From assembly GCF_002261335.1 (NCBI RefSeq), contig NZ_NEVL01000001.1:558001-622000 (forward strand): 64,000 bases of DNA, in the 5' to 3' direction. The notes under the pieces are model-generated. The model had not been told where the DNA came from. It searched no databases and saw only the letters and a list, made by a program, of their open reading frames with translations. The DNA is from Bordetella genomosp. 1 (GTDB taxonomy: Bacteria; Pseudomonadota; Gammaproteobacteria; Burkholderiales; Burkholderiaceae_B). Made by a program: the position numbers and the translations under genes. Of the stretch, positions 39,113 through 51,966 are shown in pieces. Numbering within the stretch: position 1 is the stretch's first letter; each line of letters begins with the position of its first letter.

Positions 39113-39789
39113 TCGGCCGCTCCCGTGGGATGGTGCGAGTCGGTGAACTTGCCGTGATCGATGCGCAGCATGCGATTGGCATAGCGCGACATGAGCTGCT
39201 GGTCGTGCGAGGCGATCAGCGTGGTGACGCCGACGCGGTTGAAGTCGCGGAACACGTTCATGATGCGCTGGGCGTTGTCGTCGTCGAGATTGGCGGTGGG
39301 CTCGTCGGCGATCAGGATGGCGGGCCGGTTCACGATGGCGCGCGCGATCGCCAGGCGCTGCTGCTCGCCGCCCGACAGTTCGATGGGATTCAGGTCTTCC
39401 TTGCCTGCCAGCCCGACCTTGTCGAGCGCGGCCCGGGCGCGCGCGGCCGCGGCGTCGGGCGCCTGCCCCAGCACCGCGAGCGGCAGCATCACGTTCGAGA
39501 GCGCGCTGCGGTCGTAGAGCAGGTGGGTGTCCTGGAGGATCACGCCCACCGCGCGGCGCAGATAGGGCCGCGCCCGCGCCGGCAGGCGGTCGAGCCGCTG
39601 CCCGTGCACCTGGATCGACCCGCGCGAGGGCGCCTCGAGGCCGCCGATCAGCTTGAGCAGCGTGGACTTGCCCGCGCCGGAAGGGCCGGAGACGAAAATG
39701 AATTCGCCGGGCTGCACCTGGAAGTTGATGTCGGCCAGGATGTTGCGGCCGCGTCCGTAGGATTTGAAAACGTGCTGGAATTCAATCAT
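39109..39789 (-). CDS. ftsE: Cell division ATP-binding protein FtsE
   Basis: A 226-residue ABC ATPase that with FtsX controls amidase activity at the septum. Walker A is GPSGAGKS at residues 35-42, the ABC signature is LSGGEQQRLAIARA, and Walker B is ILIADEPT. The ATG at 39787-39789 (MIEFQHVFKSYG) is the family start; an upstream in-frame ATG adds 35 unrelated residues. ftsY, often upstream of ftsE, is not adjacent; the neighbour is the divergent amino-acid transporter. Confidence 0.95.
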   Translation of the reverse strand: MIEFQHVFKSYGRGRNILADINFQVQPGEFIFVSGPSGAGKSTLLKLIGGLEAPSRGSIQVHGQRLDRLPARARPYLRRAVGVILQDTHLLYDRSALSNVMLPLAVLGQAPDAAAARARAALDKVGLAGKEDLNPIELSGGEQQRLAIARAIVNRPAILIADEPTANLDDDNAQRIMNVFRDFNRVGVTTLIASHDQQLMSRYANRMLRIDHGKFTDSHHPTGAAE

Positions 39790-39873
39790 GGCGACGTGGG
39801 AGTTGAAGCTGCAATAGTAACGCCCGCCGTTGCTTTTCCGCACTGCATCATGTTTCGGACCTGTTCGTGGTAG

Positions 39874-39900
39874 GCAAACGCGAGTTTGCGGCAATTGCCG
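39874..39900. promoter_or_regulatory. Two adjacent dyads between ftsE and aapJ
   Basis: GCAAAC-GCGA-GTTTGC (39874-39889) is followed at once by the perfect 12-base palindrome CGGCAATTGCCG (39889-39900). The pair lies in the 283-base spacer between divergent ftsE and aapJ, about 170 bases before aapJ. It looks like a tandem operator for a dimeric regulator, or a pair of small hairpins. A TATATT at about 39952 could be a -10 element for aapJ but lacks a clear -35. Confidence 0.35.
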
Positions 39901-40072
39901 AATGATCGGGGCGCGTTGACGAGTGATCGAGACAATTCGTCCCTATATTCGGGAAAGACGTGGGAAGGGATAGCCCCAATGTCCCCTAATTTCACGAGTC
40001 GCTACGATGCGCCCAAGCACGTCATCCATACCTAGGTTGCGCGTCCTTGTGGTCCTAAACAGGAGATCAACA

Positions 40073-41089
40073 ATGAAAGTTCTGAAGCTCGCGGCCGTCG
40101 GTGCCGCATTGTTCGCCGCGTCGACGGCGGCACATGCCGGTGCCACCTTCGACAACGTCAAGAAAAAGGGCTTCGTCCAGTGCGGCGTCTCGACCGGTAT
40201 CGCCGGTTTCTCGATCGCCGACAGCAAAGGCGAATGGCAGGGTATCGACGTTGAAATGTGCCGCGCCATCGCCGCGACCATGTTCGGCGATGCCAAGAAG
40301 ATCAAGGTCACCCCGCTGAACACCCAGCAACGCTTCACCGCGCTGCAATCGGGCGAAGTCGACGTGCTGACGCGCAACACCACGGTCACCCTGACCCGCG
40401 ACACGACCCTGGGCCTGATCGGCGCCGGCGTGAACTACTACGACAGCCAGGGCGTGATGGTCTCCAAGGATCTCGGCGTGAAGAGCGCCAAGGAACTCGG
40501 CGGCGCCACGATCTGCGTGCAGCCCGGCACCACCACCGAGCTCAACCTGGCCGACTGGTTCCGTGCCAACAAGATCGACTTCAAGCCGGTCGTGATCGAC
40601 AAGTTCGACGAAATCGTCCGTGCCTTCTCGGCCGGCCGCTGTGATGCCTTCACGACCGACAAGTCGCAACTGGCATCGGTGCGCACGACGCTCGAGAATC
40701 CCGACAAGTACGTGATCCTGCCGGAAGACTTCTCCAAGGAACCGCTGGGCCCGATGGTCCGCCAGGGCGATGAACAATGGTTCAACGTCGTGCGCTGGAG
40801 CCTGAACGCCATGCTGGAAGCCGAGGAATACGGCATCACCTCGAAGAACGTCGACGAGATGACCAAGAGCTCCAACCCCAACATCCAGCGCATCCTGGGC
40901 GTGACCCCGGGCATGGGCAAGAACCTGGGCGTGGACGACAAGTGGGCCTACAACATCATCAAGCAGATCGGTAACTACGGCGAAAGCTTCGAACGCACGC
41001 TCGGCAAGGGCGGCCCGATGAAGCTGGAGCGTGGTCTGAACGCCTCCTACAAGCAAGGCGGCATCCAGTACGGTTGGCCGGTGCGCTGA
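40073..41089 (+). CDS. aapJ: General L-amino acid ABC transporter substrate-binding protein
   Basis: A 338-residue periplasmic binding protein. The signal peptide ends at AHA (residue 22). The mature protein opens with GATFDNVKKKGFVQCGVSTGIAGFS, and has the SBP family 3 pattern (MCRAIAATMFGDAKKIKV, CVQPGTTTELNLADWF). It delivers glutamate, glutamine, aspartate and other L-amino acids to the permease pair encoded next. The ATG is seven bases after AGGAG. It is the first gene of aapJQMP. Confidence 0.93.
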   Translation: MKVLKLAAVGAALFAASTAAHAGATFDNVKKKGFVQCGVSTGIAGFSIADSKGEWQGIDVEMCRAIAATMFGDAKKIKVTPLNTQQRFTALQSGEVDVLTRNTTVTLTRDTTLGLIGAGVNYYDSQGVMVSKDLGVKSAKELGGATICVQPGTTTELNLADWFRANKIDFKPVVIDKFDEIVRAFSAGRCDAFTTDKSQLASVRTTLENPDKYVILPEDFSKEPLGPMVRQGDEQWFNVVRWSLNAMLEAEEYGITSKNVDEMTKSSNPNIQRILGVTPGMGKNLGVDDKWAYNIIKQIGNYGESFERTLGKGGPMKLERGLNASYKQGGIQYGWPVR

Positions 41090-41128
41090 GTCGGCTTCTT
41101 GAGCTGGCGCCGCGAGGCGCCGGCCCCG

Positions 41129-41187
41129 CCCCGGCCCTGTCAGGCCGGGGGCGCGGGAAGCAGTGGCGGCGGGCTTGCCCGCCGTTT
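41129..41187 (+). terminator. Intercistronic hairpins between aapJ and aapQ
   Basis: Two stems lie in the 124-base gap: CCCCGGCC/GGCCGGGG (41129-41150) and CGGCGGGC/GCCCGCCG (41167-41184), the second followed by TTT. This position after a binding-protein gene commonly stabilises its mRNA and partly terminates transcription, so that the receptor is made in excess over the permease. Confidence 0.6.
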
Positions 41188-41213
41188 GTAGTCTGACATC
41201 GGTAGATTCATTC

Positions 41214-42404
41214 ATGACGACACAACAGAAAAACGCCCCGCTGCAGGCACCGCGACGTCGTCTATCCTGGAATGATCCCGGCGTGCGCGCCGTGGTCTAT
41301 CAGGTCGTCGCCCTGCTGGCCGTGGCCTGGGTCGCGTGGTTCCTGGTATCGAACACCCTGCACAACCTGGCGGTGCGCAATATCGCCACCGGGTTCGGGT
41401 TCCTGGACCGCGAGGCCGGCTTTGCGATCGGCGAAACCGCCGTCGCCTATTCCCCCTCCGATACTTATGGCCGCGCCATCTGGGTGGGCCTGCTCAACAC
41501 GCTGCGCGTGGCGGTGATCGGCATCGTGCTCGCCACGATCCTCGGCACCCTCATCGGCATCGGCCGCCTCTCGAAGAATTGGCTGGTCGCGCGCCTGACC
41601 TCGATGTACGTCGAAGTCATGCGCAACGTGCCGCTGCTGCTGCAGCTGTTCTTCTGGTACGCCCTGATCACGGAAAACATGCCCGGCCCGCGCCAGGCGC
41701 ACAATCCGTTGCCCGGCGTGTTCATCTCCAATCGCGGCCTGAAAGTGCCCGGCCTGGAAGGCAATTCGCTCGACTGGATGCTGGGCGGCCTCGCGCTGGC
41801 CTTCGTGGCGCTGATCGTGCTGGCCCACTGGGCCCGCAAGAACCAGGAGCGCACCGGCCGCATGTTCCCGCTCGGCCGCGCCGCGCTGGGTCTGTTCATC
41901 GGCCTGCCGATCGTGGGCTGGCTGGTGAGCGGCGCCTCGCTCACGCTCGACATGCCCGAGCTCAAGGGCTTCAACTTCCAGGGCGGTCTCACGCTGTCGC
42001 CGGAATTCGCCGCGTTGCTGGCGGGCCTGGTGATCTACACCTCGGCGTTCGTCGCCGAAGTGGTGCGCTCGGGCATCCAGGCGGTCAACCAGGGCCAATG
42101 GGAAGCGGCCGAGTCGCTCGGCCTGCGCCGCGGGCTCATGCTGCGCCTCGTGGTGCTGCCGCAGGCGCTGCGCGTCATCATCCCCCCGATGACCAGCCAG
42201 TACCTGAACCTCACGAAGAACAGTTCACTGGCCGTGGCCATCGGCTATCCGGACATCGTGTCGGTGGTCAACACCACGCTGAACCAGACCGGCCAGGCCA
42301 TCGAAGGGATCCTGATCATCATGGCGGCCTACCTCACGGTGAGCCTGTCGATCTCGATCTTCATGAACTGGTACAACAAGCGCATCGCGCTGGTGGAGCG
42401 TTGA
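41214..42404 (+). CDS. aapQ: General L-amino acid ABC transporter permease AapQ
   Basis: A 396-residue inner-membrane permease with about eight hydrophobic segments. The His/Glu/Gln/Arg/opine-type signature is near residue 300 (EAAESLGLRRGLMLRLVVLPQALRV), which is the EAA loop contacting the ATPase. The ATG at 41214 gives a cytoplasmic N-terminus with the usual length; an upstream in-frame ATG falls inside the terminator-like hairpin. It overlaps nothing but is 1 base from aapM. Confidence 0.93.
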   Translation: MTTQQKNAPLQAPRRRLSWNDPGVRAVVYQVVALLAVAWVAWFLVSNTLHNLAVRNIATGFGFLDREAGFAIGETAVAYSPSDTYGRAIWVGLLNTLRVAVIGIVLATILGTLIGIGRLSKNWLVARLTSMYVEVMRNVPLLLQLFFWYALITENMPGPRQAHNPLPGVFISNRGLKVPGLEGNSLDWMLGGLALAFVALIVLAHWARKNQERTGRMFPLGRAALGLFIGLPIVGWLVSGASLTLDMPELKGFNFQGGLTLSPEFAALLAGLVIYTSAFVAEVVRSGIQAVNQGQWEAAESLGLRRGLMLRLVVLPQALRVIIPPMTSQYLNLTKNSSLAVAIGYPDIVSVVNTTLNQTGQAIEGILIIMAAYLTVSLSISIFMNWYNKRIALVER

Positions 42405-42405
42405 T

Positions 42406-43509
42406 ATGAGCAGCACTACGCAAACCACGCCCAGCGCCGGCCTGCCGCCGCCGTCCAACCAGGTCGGCGCGTGGGCCTGGGTCAAGACCCGCCTGTTCTC
42501 CTCGCCCATGTCGATCCTGGCCACGGTGCTGCTCGCCTGGCTGGTGCTCATGGCCGTGCCGGCGATCGTGGAGTGGGCCTTCATCAAGGCCAACTTCACC
42601 GCCACCTCGGCGCAGGAATGCCGTGCCTCCGGGGGCGCCTGCTGGGCGTTCATCCGCGAAAAGCACCGGCTGATCCTGTTCGGCACCTATCCCTACGACG
42701 AGCAATGGCGGCCGCTGATCGCGACCTTCATCCTCATCGCCGTGATCATCATGAGCGGCATGCGCCGCTTCTGGAACCTGTCCCTGGCCGTGATCTGGGT
42801 GGTGGGCCTGACGCTCGTGGCGGTCCTGATGTGGGGCGGCGTCCTCGGCCTGACCTACGTCGAGAACGCCCGCTGGGGCGGCCTGCCGCTCACGCTGATC
42901 CTGGCCACCTTCGGCATCGCCTTCGCCTTCCCGTTCGGTGTGCTGCTGGCCCTGGGCCGGCGCTCGCGCATGCCGGCGATCAAGGCGCTGTGCGTCGTCT
43001 ACATCGAGCTGATCCGCGGCGTGCCGCTCATCAGCCTGCTGTTCATGTCGTCGGTGATGCTGCCGCTGTTCCTGCCCGAGGGCTTCTCGATCGACAAGCT
43101 CCTGCGGGCGCAGATCGCCATCATCCTGTTCGCGGCGGCCTATATCGCCGAGACGGTGCGTGGCGGGCTGCAGGCCATCCCCAAGGGCCAGTACGAAGGC
43201 GCCGATTCGCTCGGCCTCTCCTACTGGCAGCAGATGCGCAAGGTGATCCTGCCGCAGGCGCTGAAGATCGTGATCCCGCCGCTGGTGAGCATCTTCATCG
43301 CCCTGTTCAAGGACACCTCGCTGGTGGTCATCATTGGCATCTTCGACCTGACGCTCGCGGCCAAGGCCGCGTTGTCCGACGCCGCATGGCGGGGCTTCGG
43401 GGTAGAGGCGTACATCTTCATCGCGCTCATCTACTTCGTGTTCTGCTACTCGATGTCGAAATACAGCCAGCGGCTCGAAAAGCGGCTGGCCACAGGTCAT
43501 AAACGATAG
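42406..43509 (+). CDS. aapM: General L-amino acid ABC transporter permease AapM
   Basis: A 367-residue permease partner of AapQ. Hydrophobic segments start near residue 35, and the EAA loop is [26 protein letters not shown] near residue 265. It carries the periplasmic insertion with two cysteines ([12 protein letters not shown], near residue 68), probably a disulfide. The start is one base after the aapQ stop. Confidence 0.93.
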   Translation: MSSTTQTTPSAGLPPPSNQVGAWAWVKTRLFSSPMSILATVLLAWLVLMAVPAIVEWAFIKANFTATSAQECRASGGACWAFIREKHRLILFGTYPYDEQWRPLIATFILIAVIIMSGMRRFWNLSLAVIWVVGLTLVAVLMWGGVLGLTYVENARWGGLPLTLILATFGIAFAFPFGVLLALGRRSRMPAIKALCVVYIELIRGVPLISLLFMSSVMLPLFLPEGFSIDKLLRAQIAIILFAAAYIAETVRGGLQAIPKGQYEGADSLGLSYWQQMRKVILPQALKIVIPPLVSIFIALFKDTSLVVIIGIFDLTLAAKAALSDAAWRGFGVEAYIFIALIYFVFCYSMSKYSQRLEKRLATGHKR

Positions 43510-43568
43510 AACCCAGTCCGCGGCCCCCCTTTGCATCGGGCTCGCGGGCATTTTTCGGGAGTAAAGGC

Positions 43569-44309
43569 GTGACGGATGCCATTATTCGCTTGCAGGGCGT
43601 GAACAAGTGGTACGGCCAGTTCCACGTGCTGCGCAACATCAATCTGGACGTGGCGCCGGGTGAACGTATCGTGGTTTGCGGGCCTTCGGGCTCGGGCAAG
43701 TCCACCATGATCCGCTGCATCAACCGGCTCGAAGAACATCAGCAAGGTCAGATCATCGTCGACGGCACCGAGCTCACCAACGACCTCAAGCAGATCGAGA
43801 CGATCCGCAAGGACGTGGGCATGGTGTTCCAGCACTTCAATCTGTTCCCGCACCTGACCGTGCTGGAAAACCTGACGCTGGGCCCGACCTGGGTGCTGAA
43901 AAAGCCCAAGGCCGAAGCCGAGGCCACGGCCATGAAGTACCTGGAGCGCGTGCGCATTCCCGACCAGGCCAACAAGTACCCCGGCCAGCTGTCGGGCGGC
44001 CAGCAGCAGCGCGTGGCGATCGCCCGCTCGCTGTGCATGCACCCCAAGATCATGCTGTTCGATGAGCCGACCTCGGCGCTCGACCCGGAAATGGTCAAGG
44101 AAGTGCTGGACGTGATGGTGACGCTGGCCCAGGAAAGCGGCATGACCATGCTGTGCGTGACCCACGAAATGGGCTTCGCGCGCAAGGTGGCCAACCGCGT
44201 GATCTTCATGGACCGCGGCGAGATCATCGAACAGAACACGCCCGATGCGTTCTTCGACAATCCGCAGAACGAGCGCACCAAGCTGTTCCTGAGCCAGATC
44301 CTGCACTGA
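43569..44309 (+). CDS. aapP: General L-amino acid ABC transporter ATP-binding protein
   Basis: A 246-residue ABC ATPase of the polar-amino-acid class. Walker A is GPSGSGKS at residues 38-45, the signature is [14 protein letters not shown], and Walker B is [14 protein letters not shown]. The start is a GTG, supported by GGGAG seven bases upstream. It energises uptake through AapQ/AapM. It ends at a strong terminator. Confidence 0.95.
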   Translation: MTDAIIRLQGVNKWYGQFHVLRNINLDVAPGERIVVCGPSGSGKSTMIRCINRLEEHQQGQIIVDGTELTNDLKQIETIRKDVGMVFQHFNLFPHLTVLENLTLGPTWVLKKPKAEAEATAMKYLERVRIPDQANKYPGQLSGGQQQRVAIARSLCMHPKIMLFDEPTSALDPEMVKEVLDVMVTLAQESGMTMLCVTHEMGFARKVANRVIFMDRGEIIEQNTPDAFFDNPQNERTKLFLSQILH

Positions 44310-44347
44310 TCGGCGCAGGATCCGCGCCCCGGCCTGATCGGGGCGAA

Positions 44348-44392
44348 GGCGGCGTGGGGGCCGGCGCGAGCCGGCCGCCACGCCGCCTTTTT
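44348..44392 (+). terminator. Rho-independent terminator of the aap operon
   Basis: A long stem, GGCGGCGTGG paired with CCACGCCGCC and inside it GGCCGGC with GCCGGCC around a GCGA tetraloop, is followed directly by TTTTT. It lies 38 bases after the aapP stop. Confidence 0.9.
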
Positions 44393-44567
44393 CTTTGCCC
44401 GGCATCCGGCGGCGCGGCGCGCGCGGATGTGGCGCGCCTGCCACGCGGCGGCGGCCAAACCGGCGATGAGCGGCCCTGGGAAGCGGGTTTTTGCCGGTTG
44501 GCGGCGGGGGGCGTGGAGTATGCTACGACCCGCACAGAAGCATCAGACCCCCCGGAGACTCCATAAA

Positions 44568-45584
44568 ATGAAGCCCTTTACCGCCGTTTCCGCCACGCGC
44601 CGCGCGCTCGTCGGCGGCGCGCTGGCCCTGGCCGCGCTCGTGTCCGTGTCCGCCCCGGCCCATGCCGCCGACGACTATCCGAACAAGCCGCTGCGCTTCG
44701 TCGTGCCGTATCCCCCCGGCGGTCCGCTCGACACCATGGCCCGTCTGCTGGCCGAGAAGGTGCGCGCTTCGCTGGGCCAGCCCGTGATCGTGGAAAACCG
44801 CGGCGGCGCCGGCGGCAATATCGGCGCCGACCTGGCCGCCAAGGCCCAGCCGGACGGCTACACGCTGGTGATGGGCGCGGTCGCGACCCATGCCATCAAC
44901 CCGTTCCTGTTCGCCAACCTGCCGTACGATCCGATCAAGGACTTCGCGCCGGTCACCATCGTGGCCTCGGTGCCGAACGTGCTGGTGATGAACAACGACT
45001 TCGCCACCAAGAACAAGATCGGTTCGGTCGCCGACCTGATCCAGTACGCCAAGGCCAACCCGGGCAAGCTCAACTACGGCTCGGGCGGCAACGGCAGCGC
45101 CGGCCACCTGGCGGGCGAGCTGCTCAAGGCCCGCGCCGGCATCGCCGTCGAACACATTCCGTACCAGGGCGCGGCACCGGCCCAGCTGGCCCTGCTGTCG
45201 GGCCAGTCGGACTTCATGTTCGACAATCTGGCCGCCTCCGCGCCGCTCATCAAGGACGGCAAGGTGAAGGCCCTGGCCGTGACCACCGCCAAGCGCTCGT
45301 CGCTGCTGGCCGACGTGCCGACCCTCGATGAGGCCGGCGTCAAGGGCTTCGACCTGGGCACCTGGTTCGGCGTGTTCACCACCGGCGGCACGCCCGCACC
45401 GGTGGTCGAGAAGCTGAACAAGGCCTATGCCGACGCGCTGCGCCAGCCCGACGTGCGCCAGCGCCTGCTGACCATGGGTTCGGAGGCCGAGCCGATGACC
45501 TCGGCCGAGTTCGCCGCCTTCGTCAAGGCGGAGAAGGACAAGTACCAGGAGATCGTGAAGATTTCCGGCGCCAGCCTGAACTGA
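44568..45584 (+). CDS. Bug-family tripartite tricarboxylate transporter receptor
   Basis: A 338-residue periplasmic binding protein of the Bug (TctC-like) family, which is greatly expanded in Bordetella and relatives. The signal peptide ends at PAHA (about residue 32), then ADDYPNKPLRFVVPYPPGG, the hallmark start. The IENRGGAGG-like VENRGGAGGNIGAD and HIPYQGAAPAQLALLSGQ are also typical. Ligands are small carboxylates or their amides; the ligand here is unknown. The membrane partners TctA/TctB are not adjacent, as is usual for Bug orphans. The ATG has a GGAG ten bases upstream. Confidence 0.92.
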   Translation: MKPFTAVSATRRALVGGALALAALVSVSAPAHAADDYPNKPLRFVVPYPPGGPLDTMARLLAEKVRASLGQPVIVENRGGAGGNIGADLAAKAQPDGYTLVMGAVATHAINPFLFANLPYDPIKDFAPVTIVASVPNVLVMNNDFATKNKIGSVADLIQYAKANPGKLNYGSGGNGSAGHLAGELLKARAGIAVEHIPYQGAAPAQLALLSGQSDFMFDNLAASAPLIKDGKVKALAVTTAKRSSLLADVPTLDEAGVKGFDLGTWFGVFTTGGTPAPVVEKLNKAYADALRQPDVRQRLLTMGSEAEPMTSAEFAAFVKAEKDKYQEIVKISGASLN

Positions 45585-45598
45585 TCCCGCTCGCGGAA

Positions 45599-45642
45599 GG
45601 GGCGCCACGGCGGGCCGCGCGGCCTGGCGCGGCGCCCTTTTT
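45599..45642 (+). terminator. Rho-independent terminator after the Bug receptor gene
   Basis: GGGCGCC and GGCGCCC form an outer stem around a GGCC-GCGC-GGCC inner hairpin, followed by TTTTT. It ends six bases before the next start codon, so the small membrane-protein gene that follows is probably expressed by read-through or from a promoter within this region. Confidence 0.8.
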
Positions 45643-45648
45643 CACATC

Positions 45649-46089
45649 ATGGATGACTATCTTCTGATCAAGATGGCCCACGGCGCCGCGCTGGCCGTGT
45701 GGCTGGGCGGGCTGCTGGTGCTGGCCGCCGTGCTGTCGTTTCCGCCGGCCCGCGATGACGCGGACACCGCGCCCGCCGCGCCGAGCCCGTTCCTGCGCGG
45801 GCTGGCACGCTGGAACCAGCGCGTGACCCTGCCCGCCATGGTGCTGACGTGGGCGCTCGGCGTCACGCTCGCGCTGAGGGTGGGCTGGTTCGGCCATCGC
45901 TGGCTCGACGTGAAGCTGGTGATCGTGGCGTTGCTGACGCTGTTGCAGCTGTGCGAGACCCGCTGGGTGCTGCGCCTGCTGCGCCAGCCGCCGGTGGCGC
46001 CGCCCGGCTGGGCGGCGTTGGGCGCGGTGACGGTGTTTGTGGGCGCGGCCGCCGCCATCATGCTGGCGCTGGCCAAGCCCTTCTACTGA
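45649..46089 (+). CDS. Small CopD-like integral membrane protein
   Basis: A 146-residue protein with four hydrophobic helices (about residues 8-28, 58-78, 86-106, 119-142). His11 in the first helix and the RVGWFGHRWLDVKLVIVALL segment match the CopD/HemJ-like membrane family (DUF in some databases). Membership of this superfamily is only a fold-level call: it may move copper or act on haem intermediates, and neither is shown. There is no good ribosome site; the start follows a terminator directly. Confidence 0.6.
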   Translation: MDDYLLIKMAHGAALAVWLGGLLVLAAVLSFPPARDDADTAPAAPSPFLRGLARWNQRVTLPAMVLTWALGVTLALRVGWFGHRWLDVKLVIVALLTLLQLCETRWVLRLLRQPPVAPPGWAALGAVTVFVGAAAAIMLALAKPFY

Positions 46090-46096
46090 GCCCCGT

Positions 46097-47606
<1,510 letters not shown>

Positions 47607-47617
<11 letters not shown>

Positions 47618-49064
47618 CTCGTTGAGCCTTGGGGGAGTTGAGTTGGGCCCCTGCGCCGGGCGCCAGGCGGCGGAACGACAGCGTCGAGGCCATGCACAGG
47701 ATGCCGATCACGATGAAGGACACGACCACGTCGCCGATCGCCAGCGTGCTGGCGCCGCGCACCGACATGCTGAGGTTCAGCGTGACGGCGGCCACGCCCA
47801 CGCCCAGGCTGATGCCCAGCTGCTGGGCCATGGCGGCGAAGCTGCTCGCACGGCTCATCTTCTCGGGCGGGATGTCGGCATAGGTTAGCGCATTTACCGC
47901 GGTGAACTGGAGCGAGCGGAAGAAGCCCCCGACCAGCAGCACGGCGATCATCAGCCACACCGGCGTGGTGGGCGTGAAGGCCCCGTTGAACATGATGAAC
48001 AGGCCGGTCAGCACGGCGTTGATCGTGAGCACCCGGCGAAAGCCGAAGCGCGTCACGATGCGGGCGGCCACGAACTTCATCAGCAGCGCGCCGGCCGCGC
48101 TGGCGAAGGTGATCATGCCGGCCGAGAACGGCGACAGCCCGAAGCCCACCTGCAGCAGCATGGCCAGCAGGAACGGCACCGCGCCCACGGCGAAGCGGCA
48201 CAGATTGCCGCCCATCGTCGAGATCGCGAAGGTGGGGACGCGCAGCAGCGCCAGGTCGATGATGGGATGCGGCGCGCGGCGCGCGTGCCAGACATACAGC
48301 AGGCCGCAGACCAGGCCGCCGCCCAGCAGCGCCGCGACCGTGAGCGGCGAGACCAGGCCGTGCCCGAGCGCCTCGAAGCCGCTCACCAGCGTGGCCAGCG
48401 CCACGCCGCTCAACAGGAACCCGACCAGGTCCAGGCGCGGCGCATCGGCCTCGCGCAACTCCTGCACATAGCGCAGCACCAGCGCGATGCCCAGGACGCC
48501 GATCGGGATGTTGATGAGGAAGATCCAGTGCCACGACATATAGGTGACCATGAAGCCGCCCAGCGGCGGCCCGATGACCGGGCCGAGCAGGGCCGGGATC
48601 GACAGGAACGACATCGCGCGCAGCAGGTCTTCCTTGGGCACGGTGCGCAGCAGGATCACCCGCCCGACCGGCACCATCATCGCGCCGGCCATGCCCTGCA
48701 CGATGCGCGCCACCACCAGTTGCGACAGGTCGCGCGAGAGCGCGCAGGCGATCGAGCTCAGGGTGAACAGCGCGATCGCCGCGATGAAGACGCGGCGTGC
48801 GCCGAAGCGGTCGGCGGCCCAGCCGCTGATCGGCACGAACACGGCGACCGCGAGCAGATAGGACGTGATGGCCACGTTGAGCCGCACCGGCGTGGAGCCG
48901 AGCGCGGCCGCCATCGCGGGCAGGGCGGTCGCCACCACGGTGGAGTCCAGCATCTGCATGAAGAGCGCACAGCCGACGATGAACGGGATCATCCGCGCCG
49001 CCCGGACGGCGTCCGGATCACGGAGGCGGGGGGAGGCGGCGGCTGAGGCGGAGTCTGGGGGCAT
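47607..49064 (-). CDS. MFS drug/solute exporter, DHA2-type (EmrB/QacA-like)
   Basis: A 485-residue MFS transporter with about 14 membrane helices. The family motif A is [13 protein letters not shown] near residue 78 and antiporter motif C resembles [18 protein letters not shown] near residue 156, which marks drug:proton exporters of the DHA2 group. [14 protein letters not shown] in helix 1 is typical. The substrate is unknown. It overlaps glpK by 11 bases, so the two are co-transcribed although functionally unrelated on present knowledge. Confidence 0.88.
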
Positions 49065-49225
49065 GGGCGGGGGCGCGGCAGGAGAGGGCGGGCGCGGCCG
49101 CCTGTAGGACTAGCCTGAAGATTGTAACGCCGGGTGCCTGACGGGAAGGCGTCTGGCTGGCCCTGCCACCTACAGTAAACTATGATGCATTCCCTCACCC
49201 CTTTCTTGCTCAGTGCTGCTGCATC

Positions 49226-49414
49226 ATGGCGAAGAACTACGAATCCGAAATCACCCAGTTCCTGAAGAGCTACAAGACCGCTCACCCTGACACCGAAAAG
49301 CGTCAGCGCGAAGGCCGTGGCCTGCTCTGGGACAAATCGCAAGACTCCGAACTGCTCGAAGGCTTCCGTGCCGGCCGCGTGCCGCAGAAGCCTTACGTCT
49401 ACCAGGCCGACTGA
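49226..49414 (+). CDS. DUF3460 family small protein
   Basis: A 62-residue protein found in many Burkholderiales just before scpA. It is hydrophilic, with a likely helix (YESEITQFLKSYKTAHP) and a C-terminal tail RVPQKPYVYQAD that is strongly conserved in the family as I recall it. No function is known. A TATGAT at 49181-49186 could be its -10 element. Confidence 0.85.
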   Translation: MAKNYESEITQFLKSYKTAHPDTEKRQREGRGLLWDKSQDSELLEGFRAGRVPQKPYVYQAD

Positions 49415-49445
49415 GCCGCGGCGCCGGTAACGAGAGCTCGGCTCC

Positions 49446-51234
<1,789 letters not shown>

Positions 51235-51252
51235 GCGCCCCGTCCGCGCCCG

Positions 51253-51280
51253 AAACCCGGCCCTCGCGCCGGGTTTTTTT
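51253..51280 (+). terminator. Rho-independent terminator after panC
   Basis: AAACCCGGC and GCCGGGTTT form a nine-base-pair stem with a six-base loop, continuing into a run of seven T residues. It ends the DUF3460-scpA-panC transcript. Confidence 0.9.
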
Positions 51281-51388
51281 GCGTCCGCGCGGCCCCGGGC
51301 AACGCGCGCACACCTGTCAGTAATCTCAGTTATCCGGCGGCGAAACCTTGCGCACACTCTCCGCAATCGTCCATTACGGAGCGTGGCC

Positions 51389-51928
51389 ATGTGGCACTTG
51401 CCGAATCCCGTGCCCGCAGGCGCGGACAGCACCATCGTCCATGTGTCGCTCTCGCCCCGCCTGCACGCCACGGCGCCTGGCGCGCCGTCCGGCGGCAGCC
51501 CGTGGGGTGGCGAACCGTCGGGCGGGGGCTTGCCCGGCGGATATTCGGGCGGCGCTGCGCCGGGCGGCGGGGCGCTGGCCCGGCTCACGCCGCGCGAGCG
51601 CGAGGTGATGGCCTACCTGTGCGCCGGCCAGCCCAACAAGGTGATCGCCATCGACCTCGGCATCTCGATGCGCACGGCCGAGGCGCACCGGGCGCGCATC
51701 TTCCGCAAGCTCGGCGTGCGCAATGTGCAGCAGCTGGTGTGTCTCACCTGCCCGTACCGGCTGTGCGCCCTCGGCGGCCTGAGCGGCGTGGCCGAGCCCG
51801 GGCCGGCGTCCATGCAGCCGCCCGTGCCGGCGCCCATGCCGGCGCCCTTGCAGGCGCACTTGCCGGCGCCCACGGCGGGTGACGGCGGCGCAAAAGCAGC
51901 GGGCCCCGCAGCGGGGGCCCGTCGCTGA
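51389..51928 (+). CDS. LuxR-type helix-turn-helix protein without a receiver domain
   Basis: A 179-residue protein with a LuxR/FixJ-type DNA-binding domain at about residues 64-120 (LTPREREVMAYLCAGQPNKVI, AIDLGISMRTAEAHRARIFRKLG). Before it lies a 60-residue Gly/Pro/Ser-rich segment and after it a Pro/Ala-rich tail; neither looks like a receiver or PAS domain. The domain is closest to FixJ-like response regulators. The ATG at 51389 is seven bases after GGAG; the GTG two codons before is an alternative. It seems to be a single gene between terminators. Confidence 0.75.
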   Translation: MWHLPNPVPAGADSTIVHVSLSPRLHATAPGAPSGGSPWGGEPSGGGLPGGYSGGAAPGGGALARLTPREREVMAYLCAGQPNKVIAIDLGISMRTAEAHRARIFRKLGVRNVQQLVCLTCPYRLCALGGLSGVAEPGPASMQPPVPAPMPAPLQAHLPAPTAGDGGAKAAGPAAGARR

Positions 51929-51966
51929 CCGGCCCAGGCGGGCCGGCGGGAGTGCGGATGGGGGGC

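Noticed and set aside
39889-40072. A sigma-54 promoter for aapJ
   Set aside because: No TGGCAC-N5-TTGC pattern is present with the required GG/GC spacing.
45649-46089. Calling the small CopD-like protein HemJ (protoporphyrinogen oxidase)
   Set aside because: The first-helix His is present, but the rest of the HemJ pattern is not clear and no haem gene is nearby.
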